Shown here: one piece after another, positions 53,162-61,714 of the stretch
How positions within the stretch are numbered: position 1 is the first letter of the stretch
Layout of the letters: each line of letters starts with the position of its first letter
Assembly: GCF_019968905.1 (NCBI RefSeq)
Contig: NZ_CP079946.1
Location: 1-64,000 of the forward strand
Direction of reading: 5' to 3'
From: Corallococcus sp. EGB
GTDB lineage: Bacteria; Myxococcota; Myxococcia; Myxococcales; Myxococcaceae
DNA: 64,000 nucleotides
Translations under genes and position numbers: made by a program
The notes under the pieces: model-generated
Told to the model about the DNA's origin: nothing
The model's input: only the letters and a program-made list of their open reading frames with translations
Databases searched by the model: none

Positions 53162-53761
53162 ATGTCGCGAAACACCCTGAAGTGGTCCGTGCTGGCCTCC
53201 GCGCTGTTCCTGGGTGCGTGCAATAACGCGCCGTCCGAGCCGGCCCGGGAGCCCACGCCGGCGCCCGAGTCCACCCAGTCCGTGCGCACGGTGGAGTCGA
53301 AGCTGAGCCAGATCGAGCTGGAGTGGGAGGGCCCGACGCCGCTGCTGGAGGCGGACATGGAGGCGGGCAACGAGCAGTGTGACGCGTACTACAACTGGTG
53401 CGACGGCACGCTGGACGTGTACGCCTTCCCGTGGTCGTCCCCGCAGACGCCGACGCTGTCGGACGCGGTGGAGTCGGTGTTCGCGATGATGCAGGACCCG
53501 CGCGAGCAGAGCCGCATCCGTTGGACGGACCGGGGCACGGTGCCGTTCAGCACGCTGTCCGACACGCTCTTCTACTTCGACGCGCTGGACCCGCACCTGC
53601 TCACGGAGCTGGGCAACGGCACGGAGCAGGTGCAGATCCGCTACTTCTACTCCAGCGACCTGGTGGCCCCGGGCGCGCACGACTGGAACCACCTGTTCAT
53701 CGTGCTGTTCCCCGAGTCGCACCGCGTGGCGGTGTTCAACCTCGTGAACCACGAGATTTGA
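53162..53761 (+). CDS. Secreted lipoprotein of unknown function
   Basis: A 199-residue lipoprotein (SVLASALFLGAC, Cys about 18) with a Pro/Glu-rich linker and a folded C-terminal part having two Cys (CDAYYNWCDGTLDVYAFPWS) and many aromatic residues (TLFYFDALDPHLLTELG, HDWNHLFIVLFPE). The starting ATG at 53162 gives a proper signal; the open frame upstream is longer. Family not recognised. Converges on ppk with 23 bases between stops. Confidence 0.65.
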   Translation: MSRNTLKWSVLASALFLGACNNAPSEPAREPTPAPESTQSVRTVESKLSQIELEWEGPTPLLEADMEAGNEQCDAYYNWCDGTLDVYAFPWSSPQTPTLSDAVESVFAMMQDPREQSRIRWTDRGTVPFSTLSDTLFYFDALDPHLLTELGNGTEQVQIRYFYSSDLVAPGAHDWNHLFIVLFPESHRVAVFNLVNHEI

Positions 53762-53784
53762 GCCGTTGACCGGGCCCGGGGGCT

Positions 53785-55950
53785 TCAGCCCACGGGCCGT
53801 CCGCTCTGCACCTGCATCATGCGGATGGCCCGCTCCATGAGCTCCCCCTGGGCGGAGCGCTTGTCGTTGGGCGTGGCGGCGGTGCGCCGCCGCCACGTGC
53901 CGTCCGCGCCCAGCTCCCACGCGCCGCTGGTGTCCACCATGCAGCGCTCCACCACGTCCTTCACCTGCGCGGCCAGGGCCGGGTCCTCCACGGGCGCCAA
54001 TATCTCCACGCGGTGGTCCAGGTTGCGCGGCATCAGGTCCGCGGACCCGATGTAGCAGCGCGACGTGGCGCCCCGCTCGAAGGCGTAGATGCGCGGGTGC
54101 TCCAGGAAGCGGCCCAGGTTGGACACCACCCGGATGTGCTCCGACACGCCGGGCACCCCCGGCCGCAGGCAGCAGATGCCTCGCACGTTGAGGTCCACGC
54201 GAACGCCCGCGCGGGATGCGTCGTAGAGCGCGCGGATGATGCCCGGATCCACCAGCGCGTTCATCTTCATCAGGATGCGCGCGGGCGCCTCTGGCGTGTG
54301 CGCCGCCTGCGTCTTCTTGATCTCCTCCAGCAGCCCCTCCCGCATGGTCAGCGGCGCCACCAGCAGCTTGCGGAACGAGCGCGGCCGGCCAAAGCCGGTG
54401 AGGAAGTTGAAGACGTCCGCCACGTCCGCGCCAATGTCCGGATCCGTGGTGAACAACCCCAGGTCCGTGTAGAGCCGCGCCGTCTTCGGGTTGTAGTTGC
54501 CCGTGCCGATGTGCACGTAGTGCCGCACCCGGTCACCCTCGCGCCGCACGATGAGGATGGCCTTCGCGTGCGTCTTCAGGCTGGGAATCCCATACACGAC
54601 GTGCACGCCCGCCTCTTCCAGCGCGTTCGCCCAGCGGATGTTGGTGCGCTCGTCGAAGCGCGCCTTCAGCTCCACCATGCACACCGCCTGCTTGCCATGC
54701 TCCGTGGCGCGGATGAGCGCGGGCACCAGCGGAGAACTGTCCGACGTGCGGTACACCGTCTGCTTCAGCGCCAGCACGTCCGGGTCCTCCACCGCCTCGC
54801 TGACGAAGCGCTCCACCGAGCTGGCGAAGGACTCGTAGGGGTGGTGCACCAGCAGGTCGCCCCGGCGCATCGCGGACATCACCGTGCCGCCGCCGTCCGC
54901 GGACTCGTTGTCCGTGCGCAGCCGCGCCTGCGTCACCGGCGTCCACGGCGGGTCGCGCAGCTCCGTGAAGCCCGGCGTCATCGCCAGCGACATCACGTCC
55001 GCCAGGTCCAACAGGCCGTGCTCCTCGTAGATCTGCCGGGGCTCCAGCGACAGCGCCTCCACCAGCGGCTCCAGCAGCTTCGCGTTCATCCCCGCCTGGA
55101 TCTCCAGCCGGATGACGTCCCCGAAGCGGCGCTGGCTGAGCTCCGTCTCCACCGCCTTGAGCAGGTCCTCCGCGTCCTCGGACACGGTGTAGTCCGCGTC
55201 CCGCGTCACGCGGAACAAGCTCCAGTTGAGGACCTCCATCCCGGGGAACAGGTCCCCCAGGTGCTGCGCGATGATCTCCTCCAGCGGCACGAAGAGCGTG
55301 CCCCCCTTGAGCGGCACGAAGCGGGGCAATATCTCCTTGGGCACCTTCACCCGCGCCACGCTCTCCTCCTCCGCCACCGGGTCCCGCAGCAGCACCGCGA
55401 GGCTCAGGGACAGGTTGGAGATGTACGGGAAGTGCCGCCCCAACCCGATGGCCAGCGGCGTGAGCACGGGGAAGATCTGCTCGCGGAAGCGCTGATCCAC
55501 CTGCGCGCGTTGATCCGCGTCCAGTTCCTTCATGGACAGGATGCGCAGCCCCTTCTCCGCGAGCGCGGGGCGCAGGACCTTCTCGAAGCAGTCCGCGTGG
55601 CGGCGGCCCTGGTCCAGGATGCCCGTGTGCAGCTTGTCCAGCGTGTCGCCCGGGGACGCGCCGTCCGGCACCAGGCGGCCCACGCGCGCGGCGATCTGCT
55701 CGTGCAGCCGCGCCACGCGGATCATGAAGAACTCATCCAGGTTGCGCGCGTAGATGGAGATGAACTTCAGCCGCTCCATCAGCGGCACCTCGGGCGACTC
55801 GGCCAGCTGCAGCACCCGGTCGTTGAAGGCCAGCCACGACAGCTCCCGGTTGAAGAACAGGTCGCTGTCCGGCACCTCCGTGCCCGGGGGCACCACGTCC
55901 CGGTCCACGACCTTCTGCTGGGTGCCCTTCGCAGCGGCGCGCTTCGCCAT
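53785..55950 (-). CDS. ppk1: Polyphosphate kinase 1
   Basis: Makes inorganic polyphosphate from ATP at the membrane. The 721-residue protein has the PPK1 layout: N-terminal LFFNRELSWLAFNDRVLQLA, catalytic region with the phospho-His in SLKTHAKAILI (His461, equivalent to E. coli His435 by context), VHIGTGNYNPKTA and the C-terminal CYIGSADLMPRNLDHRVE. Length matches E. coli Ppk. GAGGAG precedes the ATG at 55950. The basic, low-complexity first 20 residues (MAKRAAAKGTQQK) may be disordered. No ppx is adjacent. Polyphosphate is known to affect development in myxobacteria, but regulation here cannot be read. Confidence 0.96.
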   Translation of the reverse strand: MAKRAAAKGTQQKVVDRDVVPPGTEVPDSDLFFNRELSWLAFNDRVLQLAESPEVPLMERLKFISIYARNLDEFFMIRVARLHEQIAARVGRLVPDGASPGDTLDKLHTGILDQGRRHADCFEKVLRPALAEKGLRILSMKELDADQRAQVDQRFREQIFPVLTPLAIGLGRHFPYISNLSLSLAVLLRDPVAEEESVARVKVPKEILPRFVPLKGGTLFVPLEEIIAQHLGDLFPGMEVLNWSLFRVTRDADYTVSEDAEDLLKAVETELSQRRFGDVIRLEIQAGMNAKLLEPLVEALSLEPRQIYEEHGLLDLADVMSLAMTPGFTELRDPPWTPVTQARLRTDNESADGGGTVMSAMRRGDLLVHHPYESFASSVERFVSEAVEDPDVLALKQTVYRTSDSSPLVPALIRATEHGKQAVCMVELKARFDERTNIRWANALEEAGVHVVYGIPSLKTHAKAILIVRREGDRVRHYVHIGTGNYNPKTARLYTDLGLFTTDPDIGADVADVFNFLTGFGRPRSFRKLLVAPLTMREGLLEEIKKTQAAHTPEAPARILMKMNALVDPGIIRALYDASRAGVRVDLNVRGICCLRPGVPGVSEHIRVVSNLGRFLEHPRIYAFERGATSRCYIGSADLMPRNLDHRVEILAPVEDPALAAQVKDVVERCMVDTSGAWELGADGTWRRRTAATPNDKRSAQGELMERAIRMMQVQSGRPVG

Positions 55951-56162
55951 GTTGTGTGACTCCTCGAGATGAGCCTCTGGTGGTGCCCGTCTAGCAGTCC
56001 CGCAACACGCCGATTGTGAACTCGCACGCCTGGACCGGAACCGGACATCCGGGCGTATCCCACCCCGGACGACCCAGGCAGTGGACGTCGAACCGGGCGG
56101 GCTGTGGACTCTCCGGCAGTCCACCGCTTGAATCCGTCCGGCACTGGCGGCATTCAAGAAGG

Positions 56163-56663
56163 GTGAGCGTTCCCAATCCCCCACTTCCCGCCGCCGAGAG
56201 CGGTGCCCCGGCGGACACCTCTCCGGACGCCCTGTTCACGGCCTTCCGTGAAGGGTCCCGGAAGAAGTCCCACCGCTTCACCTTCACCTGGTTCGTGGCC
56301 GCGGCGGTGCCCGTGGTGCTGGCCCTGGGCTTCTTCGCTCTTTGGCGTGCAAACGGAACGTCCTTCTCCGTCGTCACCCCGCACGGCATCAAGGTGCTGC
56401 GCGCGGGGATGACGACGCAGGAGGTCGGCGGCCTGCTGGGCCAGCCGCTCACGCTCCAGAAGCAGGGCGACCAGGACTGCTACCGCTACGGCCGGCCCAA
56501 CTTCGTGAACGAGGTCTTCGTCGTGTACTCCGTCTGCTACGAGCAGGGGCAGGTGCGCGACGTCCTCACGCACCAGTACTCGGCGTGGCAGATAGACCCC
56601 GCGACGGGGGACTTCCTCGCGCCCGGGCAGCAGCCGCCCGCGCCCAGGAACCCGGCGGGGTAG
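56163..56663 (+). CDS. Membrane-anchored protein with BamE/SmpA-like domain
   Basis: A roughly 166-residue protein with one span (WFVAAAVPVVLALGFFALW) and a C-terminal domain resembling BamE/SmpA-OmlA (GIKVLRAGMTTQEVGGLLGQ and YGRPNFVNEVFVVYSVCYEQ). BamE itself is a lipoprotein of the outer-membrane barrel assembly machine, whereas this one has a transmembrane anchor instead, so it may be a relative with another role. The GTG at 56163 is preceded by AAGAAGG with very short spacing; an in-frame upstream region is open but unconserved. Convergent with the trigger-factor-like gene. Confidence 0.65.
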   Translation: MSVPNPPLPAAESGAPADTSPDALFTAFREGSRKKSHRFTFTWFVAAAVPVVLALGFFALWRANGTSFSVVTPHGIKVLRAGMTTQEVGGLLGQPLTLQKQGDQDCYRYGRPNFVNEVFVVYSVCYEQGQVRDVLTHQYSAWQIDPATGDFLAPGQQPPAPRNPAG

Positions 56664-56684
56664 CCGCCGGGAGGCGCCCAGCCC

Positions 56685-57896
56685 TCAGGCGAGGCCTGCC
56701 TCGGCGCCCTCGAAGGTGACCTTCGCCTGCGTCATCACGTGCTCCACGGCGAGCAGGTGCCACGCGACGTCCATCATCTGCGCGGAGGCGGTCGGGTCCA
56801 GCATGGACTCGCGCAGCTGGGCCTCGGTGATGCCGAAGGGCTCCGAGGACTCCTTGAGCAGCTCCAGCGCGGCCTGCGGCGTGAGCTGGAGCTTGTCCCG
56901 CTGCGCGATGGCGCGCAGCACCAGGGCAATCTTGAGGCGGCGCTCCACGTCGTCGCGGATGCCCGGGTGGTGCAGCCAGCCGTCCAGCGCCTCCTGCTGC
57001 TCCTCCAGGCTGAAGAACTTCTGCGCCAGGACCTCGCCCTCCGCCTGCTGCCAGCGGCGGCGGATCTCCTCGTCCACCAGCGGCTTGGGCACGGTGACGT
57101 CCGAGCGGGCGACGATTTCGTCCAGGACCCGGTTGCGCGCGTCCACCCAGAGCATGTCGGCCATCTCGCCCTCCATCTCATCCACGATGGAGCTCATGAC
57201 CTCCTCGTGCGTGGCGCCGCGGCCCAGCAGCTTCAGGAACGCGTCCGACTCCGTGTCGGGGATGCGCACCTCGCGCGCGGCGCGCACGTCCACCAGGAAG
57301 CGCGCCGGCATGCCGCGCAGCTGCTCCGCCGGATAGTCGTCCGGCAGGACCAGCCCCACCTCCACGCTGTCGCCCACGCTGGCCTCGGCGATGACCTCCG
57401 CGAAGCCGGGCAGCATCACCTGGGGGGCCAGCTCCATCCAGAAGCCCACGCGCGAGCTCAGCGGGATGAGGCGGCCGTTGGCGTAGCCCAGGATGTCCAG
57501 GCACACGTCGTCGCCCATGGCCAGCGCCTCACCCTCCGCGCGCGGCCGGACCTCCGCCTTCGCGCGGGCCAGCTCGTGGAAGCGCTCCAGGAGGTCCTCC
57601 TCGGTGAGGTCCTCGCCCTGGGGCACGCGGATGTTCAGGTTCTCCAGCGAGGGGGCCTTCACCTGCGGCAGGTCCGCCTGGTGACCCAGGCCGGGCGCCA
57701 CGGGGAGCCGCTGCACCAGCTGCTGCACGGGGGCCTGGGCGGGCGCTTCCGGGGGCTTGGGGCCCGCGGCGGCGGACTTCGCCGGCTTCGCGGTGGCGGC
57801 GGCGGACTTCGCCGGCTTCGCCGGGGAGGAAGCGGTGCCGGGCGCCTTGGCGGCGGGGGCCGGCGACTTCTCGGGAGGGTTCTTCTTCGTGGCCAC
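56685..57896 (-). CDS. Trigger factor-like protein with Ala/Pro/Lys-rich N-terminus
   Basis: A 403-residue protein resembling trigger factor, the ribosome-bound chaperone with peptidyl-prolyl isomerase activity. An FKBP-like region (about 125-235: GDDVCLDILGYANGRLIPL, VMLPGFAEVIAEASVGDSVE) is followed by the trigger-factor C-terminal chaperone domain (RNRVLDEIVARSDVTVPKPL, VDEEIRRRWQQAEGEVLAQK). The N-terminal 85 residues are low complexity (AAKAPGTASSPAKPAKSAAA) and lack the ribosome-docking motif of classic trigger factor. It is probably a second, specialised paralogue. The GTG at 57896 is supported by GGAGG upstream; the frame extends 21 codons further. Confidence 0.8.
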   Translation of the reverse strand: MATKKNPPEKSPAPAAKAPGTASSPAKPAKSAAATAKPAKSAAAGPKPPEAPAQAPVQQLVQRLPVAPGLGHQADLPQVKAPSLENLNIRVPQGEDLTEEDLLERFHELARAKAEVRPRAEGEALAMGDDVCLDILGYANGRLIPLSSRVGFWMELAPQVMLPGFAEVIAEASVGDSVEVGLVLPDDYPAEQLRGMPARFLVDVRAAREVRIPDTESDAFLKLLGRGATHEEVMSSIVDEMEGEMADMLWVDARNRVLDEIVARSDVTVPKPLVDEEIRRRWQQAEGEVLAQKFFSLEEQQEALDGWLHHPGIRDDVERRLKIALVLRAIAQRDKLQLTPQAALELLKESSEPFGITEAQLRESMLDPTASAQMMDVAWHLLAVEHVMTQAKVTFEGAEAGLA

Positions 57897-57999
57897 CGGA
57901 GGGCCTCCTGGCAGGTAGCGACCGTGGTCCCAGAGGGGATTGAAACGAGCGCGTCTCACACGGTCACGTGCCTACCAGAAAAGGCCCCCCTGGGGACAT

Positions 58000-58022
58000 C
58001 CCCGGGCGTTCGCCGCCCGGGG
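58000..58022 (-). terminator. Strong hairpin after the helical protein gene
   Basis: A perfect 9-bp stem, CCCCGGGCG (58000-58008) with CGCCCGGGG (58014-58022), and a 5-base loop (TTCGC), 24 bases beyond the stop of the minus-strand gene. No immediate U-tract; a TTTT occurs about 20 bases further. Confidence 0.5.
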
Positions 58023-58045
58023 CCCTGCGTCACTGCTGGGGGCTT

Positions 58046-59059
58046 CTACCCGAACAGGCCGCCCACGAAGCTGGAGACCGCGGAGACGGCGGCGCCCACC
58101 TGGCTGACCACCGGGATGTTGGTGGCGGCGGCGATGGAGCCCACGGCGGTGATGACGCCCGTGACCTTCTTGGTGGTGCTGGCGTTCGGGTCGCGCAGGG
58201 TGGAGACCGCGTTCGCCGTGTCGAAGGCGGCGATGGCGATGTTCGCGCCCGGGGCGAAGCGGCCGGCGGCCTTGGCCAGGGTGCCCCCGGCGGCGCGGGC
58301 GGCGGCGGACGCACCGGCCTTGGCGGCGGCCTTGCCACCCTCGGACAGCGCGGCGCGGGCGGCGGCGCGGGTCGCGGTGCCCGTGGCGGCCTTCAGGGCC
58401 ACGCCGCTCTCGCTGACGGCGGTCTTCAGCGCGGTGCGCACGCCGTTCTTGATGGCGGAGGAAGCGCCACCCTCGAAGGCGGCCTTGGCGGCGGCACCGG
58501 CGGCGGCGCGGGCCAGCTTGGGGCCGGCGCCCGGGACCGCGGCCTTGAAGGCGCTGCTGGCGGCCTTGTACGCGCTGCCGAACTTGTTCACGTCGCGGGC
58601 AATCTCCAGGCCGCCCTTGACGGTGCTGACCGCGCCCTTGCCGGCGGTGGCGACGGAGCCCAGCGCCTTGTTCCAGTCCTCGCTGCTGCCGGAGCGCACG
58701 GCGTTGCGCACGTCCTTGATGGCCGTGCCCGCCTGGCCCACCAGCTTCGCGGCGCTGGTGATGGTGCCGAAGGCCTTGCCCGCGATGCCCAGCTTGCCCT
58801 TGAGGTCGAGCTTGGTCTTCGGGTCCGTGGCCTTGGAGACCATCTTGTCGACGTTGCCCTTCAACGTCGCCTTGAAGCCGTCCGTCTTCAGGCTCTTGAC
58901 GTTGTCGAAGCCGTCCTTCACGGCCGTCTTCACCTTGTTGAAGGTGTCGTAGCCCTTCTTCGCCTGCGTCCCGATGTCCTTCGCCGCCTTGATGGGGTCC
59001 TGCTGCACCTGGCGGAGGGTCTTGTTGACGGCACTGCGGGCGCGGTCGATGAGGCTCAT
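58046..59059 (-). CDS. Ala/Lys-rich helical protein with hydrophobic C-terminus
   Basis: A 337-residue protein dominated by Ala, Lys, Gly and Val in long amphipathic helices (GKAAAKAGASAAARAAGGTL, LARAAAGAAAKAAFEGG), with a more hydrophobic Gly-rich C-terminal segment (GVITAVGSIAAATNIPVVSQ then VGAAVSAVSSFVGGLFG) that could insert into a membrane. The N-terminal part carries many basic residues (KAAKDIGTQAKKGYDTFNKV). No signal peptide. The composition recalls membrane-active or DNA-binding helical proteins, but no family was recognised. It ends with a strong hairpin and is in the same orientation as the trigger-factor-like gene. Confidence 0.6.
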   Translation of the reverse strand: MSLIDRARSAVNKTLRQVQQDPIKAAKDIGTQAKKGYDTFNKVKTAVKDGFDNVKSLKTDGFKATLKGNVDKMVSKATDPKTKLDLKGKLGIAGKAFGTITSAAKLVGQAGTAIKDVRNAVRSGSSEDWNKALGSVATAGKGAVSTVKGGLEIARDVNKFGSAYKAASSAFKAAVPGAGPKLARAAAGAAAKAAFEGGASSAIKNGVRTALKTAVSESGVALKAATGTATRAAARAALSEGGKAAAKAGASAAARAAGGTLAKAAGRFAPGANIAIAAFDTANAVSTLRDPNASTTKKVTGVITAVGSIAAATNIPVVSQVGAAVSAVSSFVGGLFG

Positions 59060-59204
59060 GTGGGGCTCCCTCGTCGGAGTTCGAGGAAAAAGAGAAGGAC
59101 TGCGAGCGACTTGCGGGGATTATCGCAGCAGCCCGCGATCAGTTGCGCAGCACCTCACACGCGCTGAGAAGGTGAGTGGAGGACCCAGGCTGTGGCACGG
59201 CGCG

Positions 59205-61439
59205 TCAGCGCTCGCGGCAGTCCGGGTCCGCGTCGTCGGCCCGGCCATCCCCGTCGTTGTCCGCGCCGTCGTGGCAGTGGCCCACCTCGGAGGGGACCCA
59301 CTCCGTGATGTGGAGGGTGTAGCGGATGGGGGTGTCCCGGTCCGGCCGGGCCATGCCGTCCACCACCACCAGCACCGACTGCCCCTGGGCCAAAGTCACC
59401 TTCAGCGCTGGCGCGTCCTGTGTCGTGGGATGTGGGTGTGCGGCGCAGCCCAGCTCCGTGCCGCGGCAGCCGGTGAGGAGGTACAGGGCATGGCCGCCGG
59501 CGTCCGGGTCGCCGCCGGGCGAGGTGTCGAAGACGAAGGTGCCGGCCTTCGGCGCCGTCCACAGGTGGGCGCGGTCCTGCTGGAGGAGCGCGCCGCAGGT
59601 GCCCTGGAAGCCGTCGCCGGAGAGGGCCGTCTCCCCCTGGAAGGTGAGGGGCAGGGCGCTGCCCAGGTCGTGGTGGGCGCAGCCCTGGCCCTTGCAGCGG
59701 GGCTCGTCGCGGCACTCGGTGTCCGCGCAGTCCACCCAGCGGTCCCCGTCGTTGTCCATGCCGTCGAAGCAGGCGCCGGCCTCGGTGGTGCGCAGCTCGT
59801 CGATGTGCAGCTCGAAGGCGCCTTGCGTGAAGGACGCGCCGGCCACGGCGTCCACCGTCACCAGGACCCGCTGGCCCTGCGCCAGCGTCACCGCCACCCG
59901 GGCCCCGCCGCCGTAGCTGATGCCGCCCGTGGCGCACGCCAGCTCCTGGCCGCCGCAGCCGTCCGCGTACACGGCGATGACGGACCGGATCGCCGAGCGG
60001 GCCGTGTCGAAGGTGAAGGTGCCCGCCCTCGGCGCCGTCCACAGGTAGCCCCGGTCCGGAGCGCCCGCGCCGCCGCAGGAGGCGGCGTGGTCGTCCCGGG
60101 CCTCCACGGTGGTGCCCCTCAGTGACACCGGCAGCGCGCTGCCCAGGTCCCTGTCCACGCAGGTGGGCGCCGGGGGCGCGCAGACGTGGGGCACGCCCGT
60201 GCCGCCGCAGGTGTCCGGCGCGGTGCAGGTGCCACACTCCAGCGTGCCGCCGCAGCCGTCCGGCACGGTGCCGCACGTCGCGCCCAGGAGGCCGCAGGTG
60301 GCCGGCCGGCATCCAGGGACCGCGCAGACGTTGGCCACGCCGCCCCCTCCGCACGCCTGTCCTTCCGCGCACGCGCCGCAGTCGAGCCTCCCGCCGCAGC
60401 CGTCCGCGACCTGCCCGCAGTCCTTGCCCAGCGATTCGCAGGTGGCCGGCGTGCACGCGGTCCTGGCGCAGACGTTGGCCGTGCCGCCCGCGCCGCAGGC
60501 CTGGGGCGCGAGACAGCCGCCGCACTCCAGCACCGCGCCGCAGCCGTCGGACACCCGGCCGCAGTTCGCGCCCAGGGCCGCGCAGGTGGTGGGCACGCAG
60601 GTGCCGGCGCCGCAGACGTTGGCCTCCCCCGCGCCGCCGCACGTCGCGCCGGCCTCGCAGGCGCCGCACTCCAGGACGTCGCCGCAGCCATCCAGCACCT
60701 CGCCGCAGTCCTTGCCCAGGGCCTCGCAGGTGGCCGCCTGGCACAGCGGGGTCGCGCAGACGTTGGGCACGCCAGCGCCGCCGCAGGTGAGCCCGTCGCC
60801 GCACGTGCCGCACTCCAGGACGCCGCCGCAGCCGTCGGACACGGAGCCGCAGTTCTTGCCCAGGGCCTCGCAGGTGGTGGGAGCGCACGGGGCGTGGCCG
60901 CAGACGTTGGCCGTGCCGCCCCCGCCGCACGTCTCGTCCGGTCCACAGGCGCCGCACTCCAGGACGCCGCCGCAGCCGTCCGCGACCCGGCCGCAGTTCT
61001 TGCCCGAGGCCTCACACGTCGTGGGGACGCAGGCCGGGGGCCCGCAGGCGTTGGGCACGCCAGCGCCGCCGCAGACCTCCGGCGTGGCGCAGCTGCCGCA
61101 GTCGAGCCTCCCGCCGCAGCCATCCGAGAGCGGCCCGCAGGTGGCACCCCGCGCCGCGCAGCTCGTGGGGACGCAGGGTGGGGGGCCGCAGACGTTGGGC
61201 ACGCCGCCCCCGCCGCAGGCCTGGCCCTCGGCGCACTCGCCGCAGTGCAACGTGCCGCCGCACCCGTCGATGGCGTAGCCGCAGTCCAGCCCCTGCGATT
61301 CGCAGGTCATGGGCACGCAGAAGGACCCGTTCCACCAGTCCAGCCTGGAGGGGGCCGCGTCCTCCGGCAGCGTCCGGCCGCACGCCAGCCACAGCCCCAC
61401 GAGGAACACCCAGCCCACCCCACCGCCCGTCCGCCCCAT
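59205..61439 (-). CDS. Surface lipoprotein with eight 48-residue Cys repeats and DNDGD loops
   Basis: A 744-residue exported protein. The signal VFLVGLWLACG has a lipobox Cys. About residues 40-425 comprise eight tandem 48-residue repeats, each with eight Cys on the pattern C-P-T-T-C-E-A-L-G-K-N-C-G ... D-G-C-G-G-V-L-E-C-G-x-C ... C-G-G-x-G-x-x-N-V-C-G. Two beta modules follow (GYLWTAPRAGTFTFDTA; AHLWTAPKAGTFVFDTS), each ending in a Ca-binding-like loop: CFDGMDNDGDRWVDCADTEC and CHDGADNDGDGRADDADPDC. It is probably a stiff surface rod or adhesin stabilised by about 32 disulfides. Confidence 0.85.
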   Translation of the reverse strand: MGRTGGGVGWVFLVGLWLACGRTLPEDAAPSRLDWWNGSFCVPMTCESQGLDCGYAIDGCGGTLHCGECAEGQACGGGGVPNVCGPPPCVPTSCAARGATCGPLSDGCGGRLDCGSCATPEVCGGAGVPNACGPPACVPTTCEASGKNCGRVADGCGGVLECGACGPDETCGGGGTANVCGHAPCAPTTCEALGKNCGSVSDGCGGVLECGTCGDGLTCGGAGVPNVCATPLCQAATCEALGKDCGEVLDGCGDVLECGACEAGATCGGAGEANVCGAGTCVPTTCAALGANCGRVSDGCGAVLECGGCLAPQACGAGGTANVCARTACTPATCESLGKDCGQVADGCGGRLDCGACAEGQACGGGGVANVCAVPGCRPATCGLLGATCGTVPDGCGGTLECGTCTAPDTCGGTGVPHVCAPPAPTCVDRDLGSALPVSLRGTTVEARDDHAASCGGAGAPDRGYLWTAPRAGTFTFDTARSAIRSVIAVYADGCGGQELACATGGISYGGGARVAVTLAQGQRVLVTVDAVAGASFTQGAFELHIDELRTTEAGACFDGMDNDGDRWVDCADTECRDEPRCKGQGCAHHDLGSALPLTFQGETALSGDGFQGTCGALLQQDRAHLWTAPKAGTFVFDTSPGGDPDAGGHALYLLTGCRGTELGCAAHPHPTTQDAPALKVTLAQGQSVLVVVDGMARPDRDTPIRYTLHITEWVPSEVGHCHDGADNDGDGRADDADPDCRER
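59856..61340 (-). repeat. 144-bp tandem repeats encoding the 48-residue Cys modules
   Basis: Eight units of about 144 bp within the lipoprotein gene, distinguishable by recurrent GCCGCCGCAGCCGTC and GCCGCACTCCAG blocks on the plus strand. The bounds given include the flanking half-units. Variation between copies indicates an old expansion, not recent slippage. Confidence 0.6.
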
Positions 61440-61714
61440 GCCCGGTTCCCGCCACCCGTGAAGGGCCCACCCAGCGCCGGCCCCAACGAGGAGGGTGGGG
61501 AGCGGCCCGGCCCTCGCGAAGCGCCGGCAAGCCCCGGCGGGCCTCCATCGGTCGGAAAGGCGTCACTGTCCCGCCCCGCCCGCCGGGAAGGCGCGCACTG
61601 GTGGACACCGTGCGGGCTGGGGAGGGGGGGTGGGCGCGGAGGCAAGAGGGTCCCACCGTGAATGGACGCGGGGGGCGCGGAGGCCTACGTGCGCCCGGCG
61701 GGGAAGGGACACCC

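Noticed and set aside
59155..60957. A 600-codon Arg/Gly-rich frame within the Cys-repeat lipoprotein gene
   Set aside because: It is a shifted reading of the same tandem repeats; the chosen frame has lipobox, ordered Cys and Ca-binding loops.
59856..61340. Regular repeats resembling a CRISPR array
   Set aside because: Repeat units are about 144 bp, in frame and coding, without short identical repeats and unique spacers.
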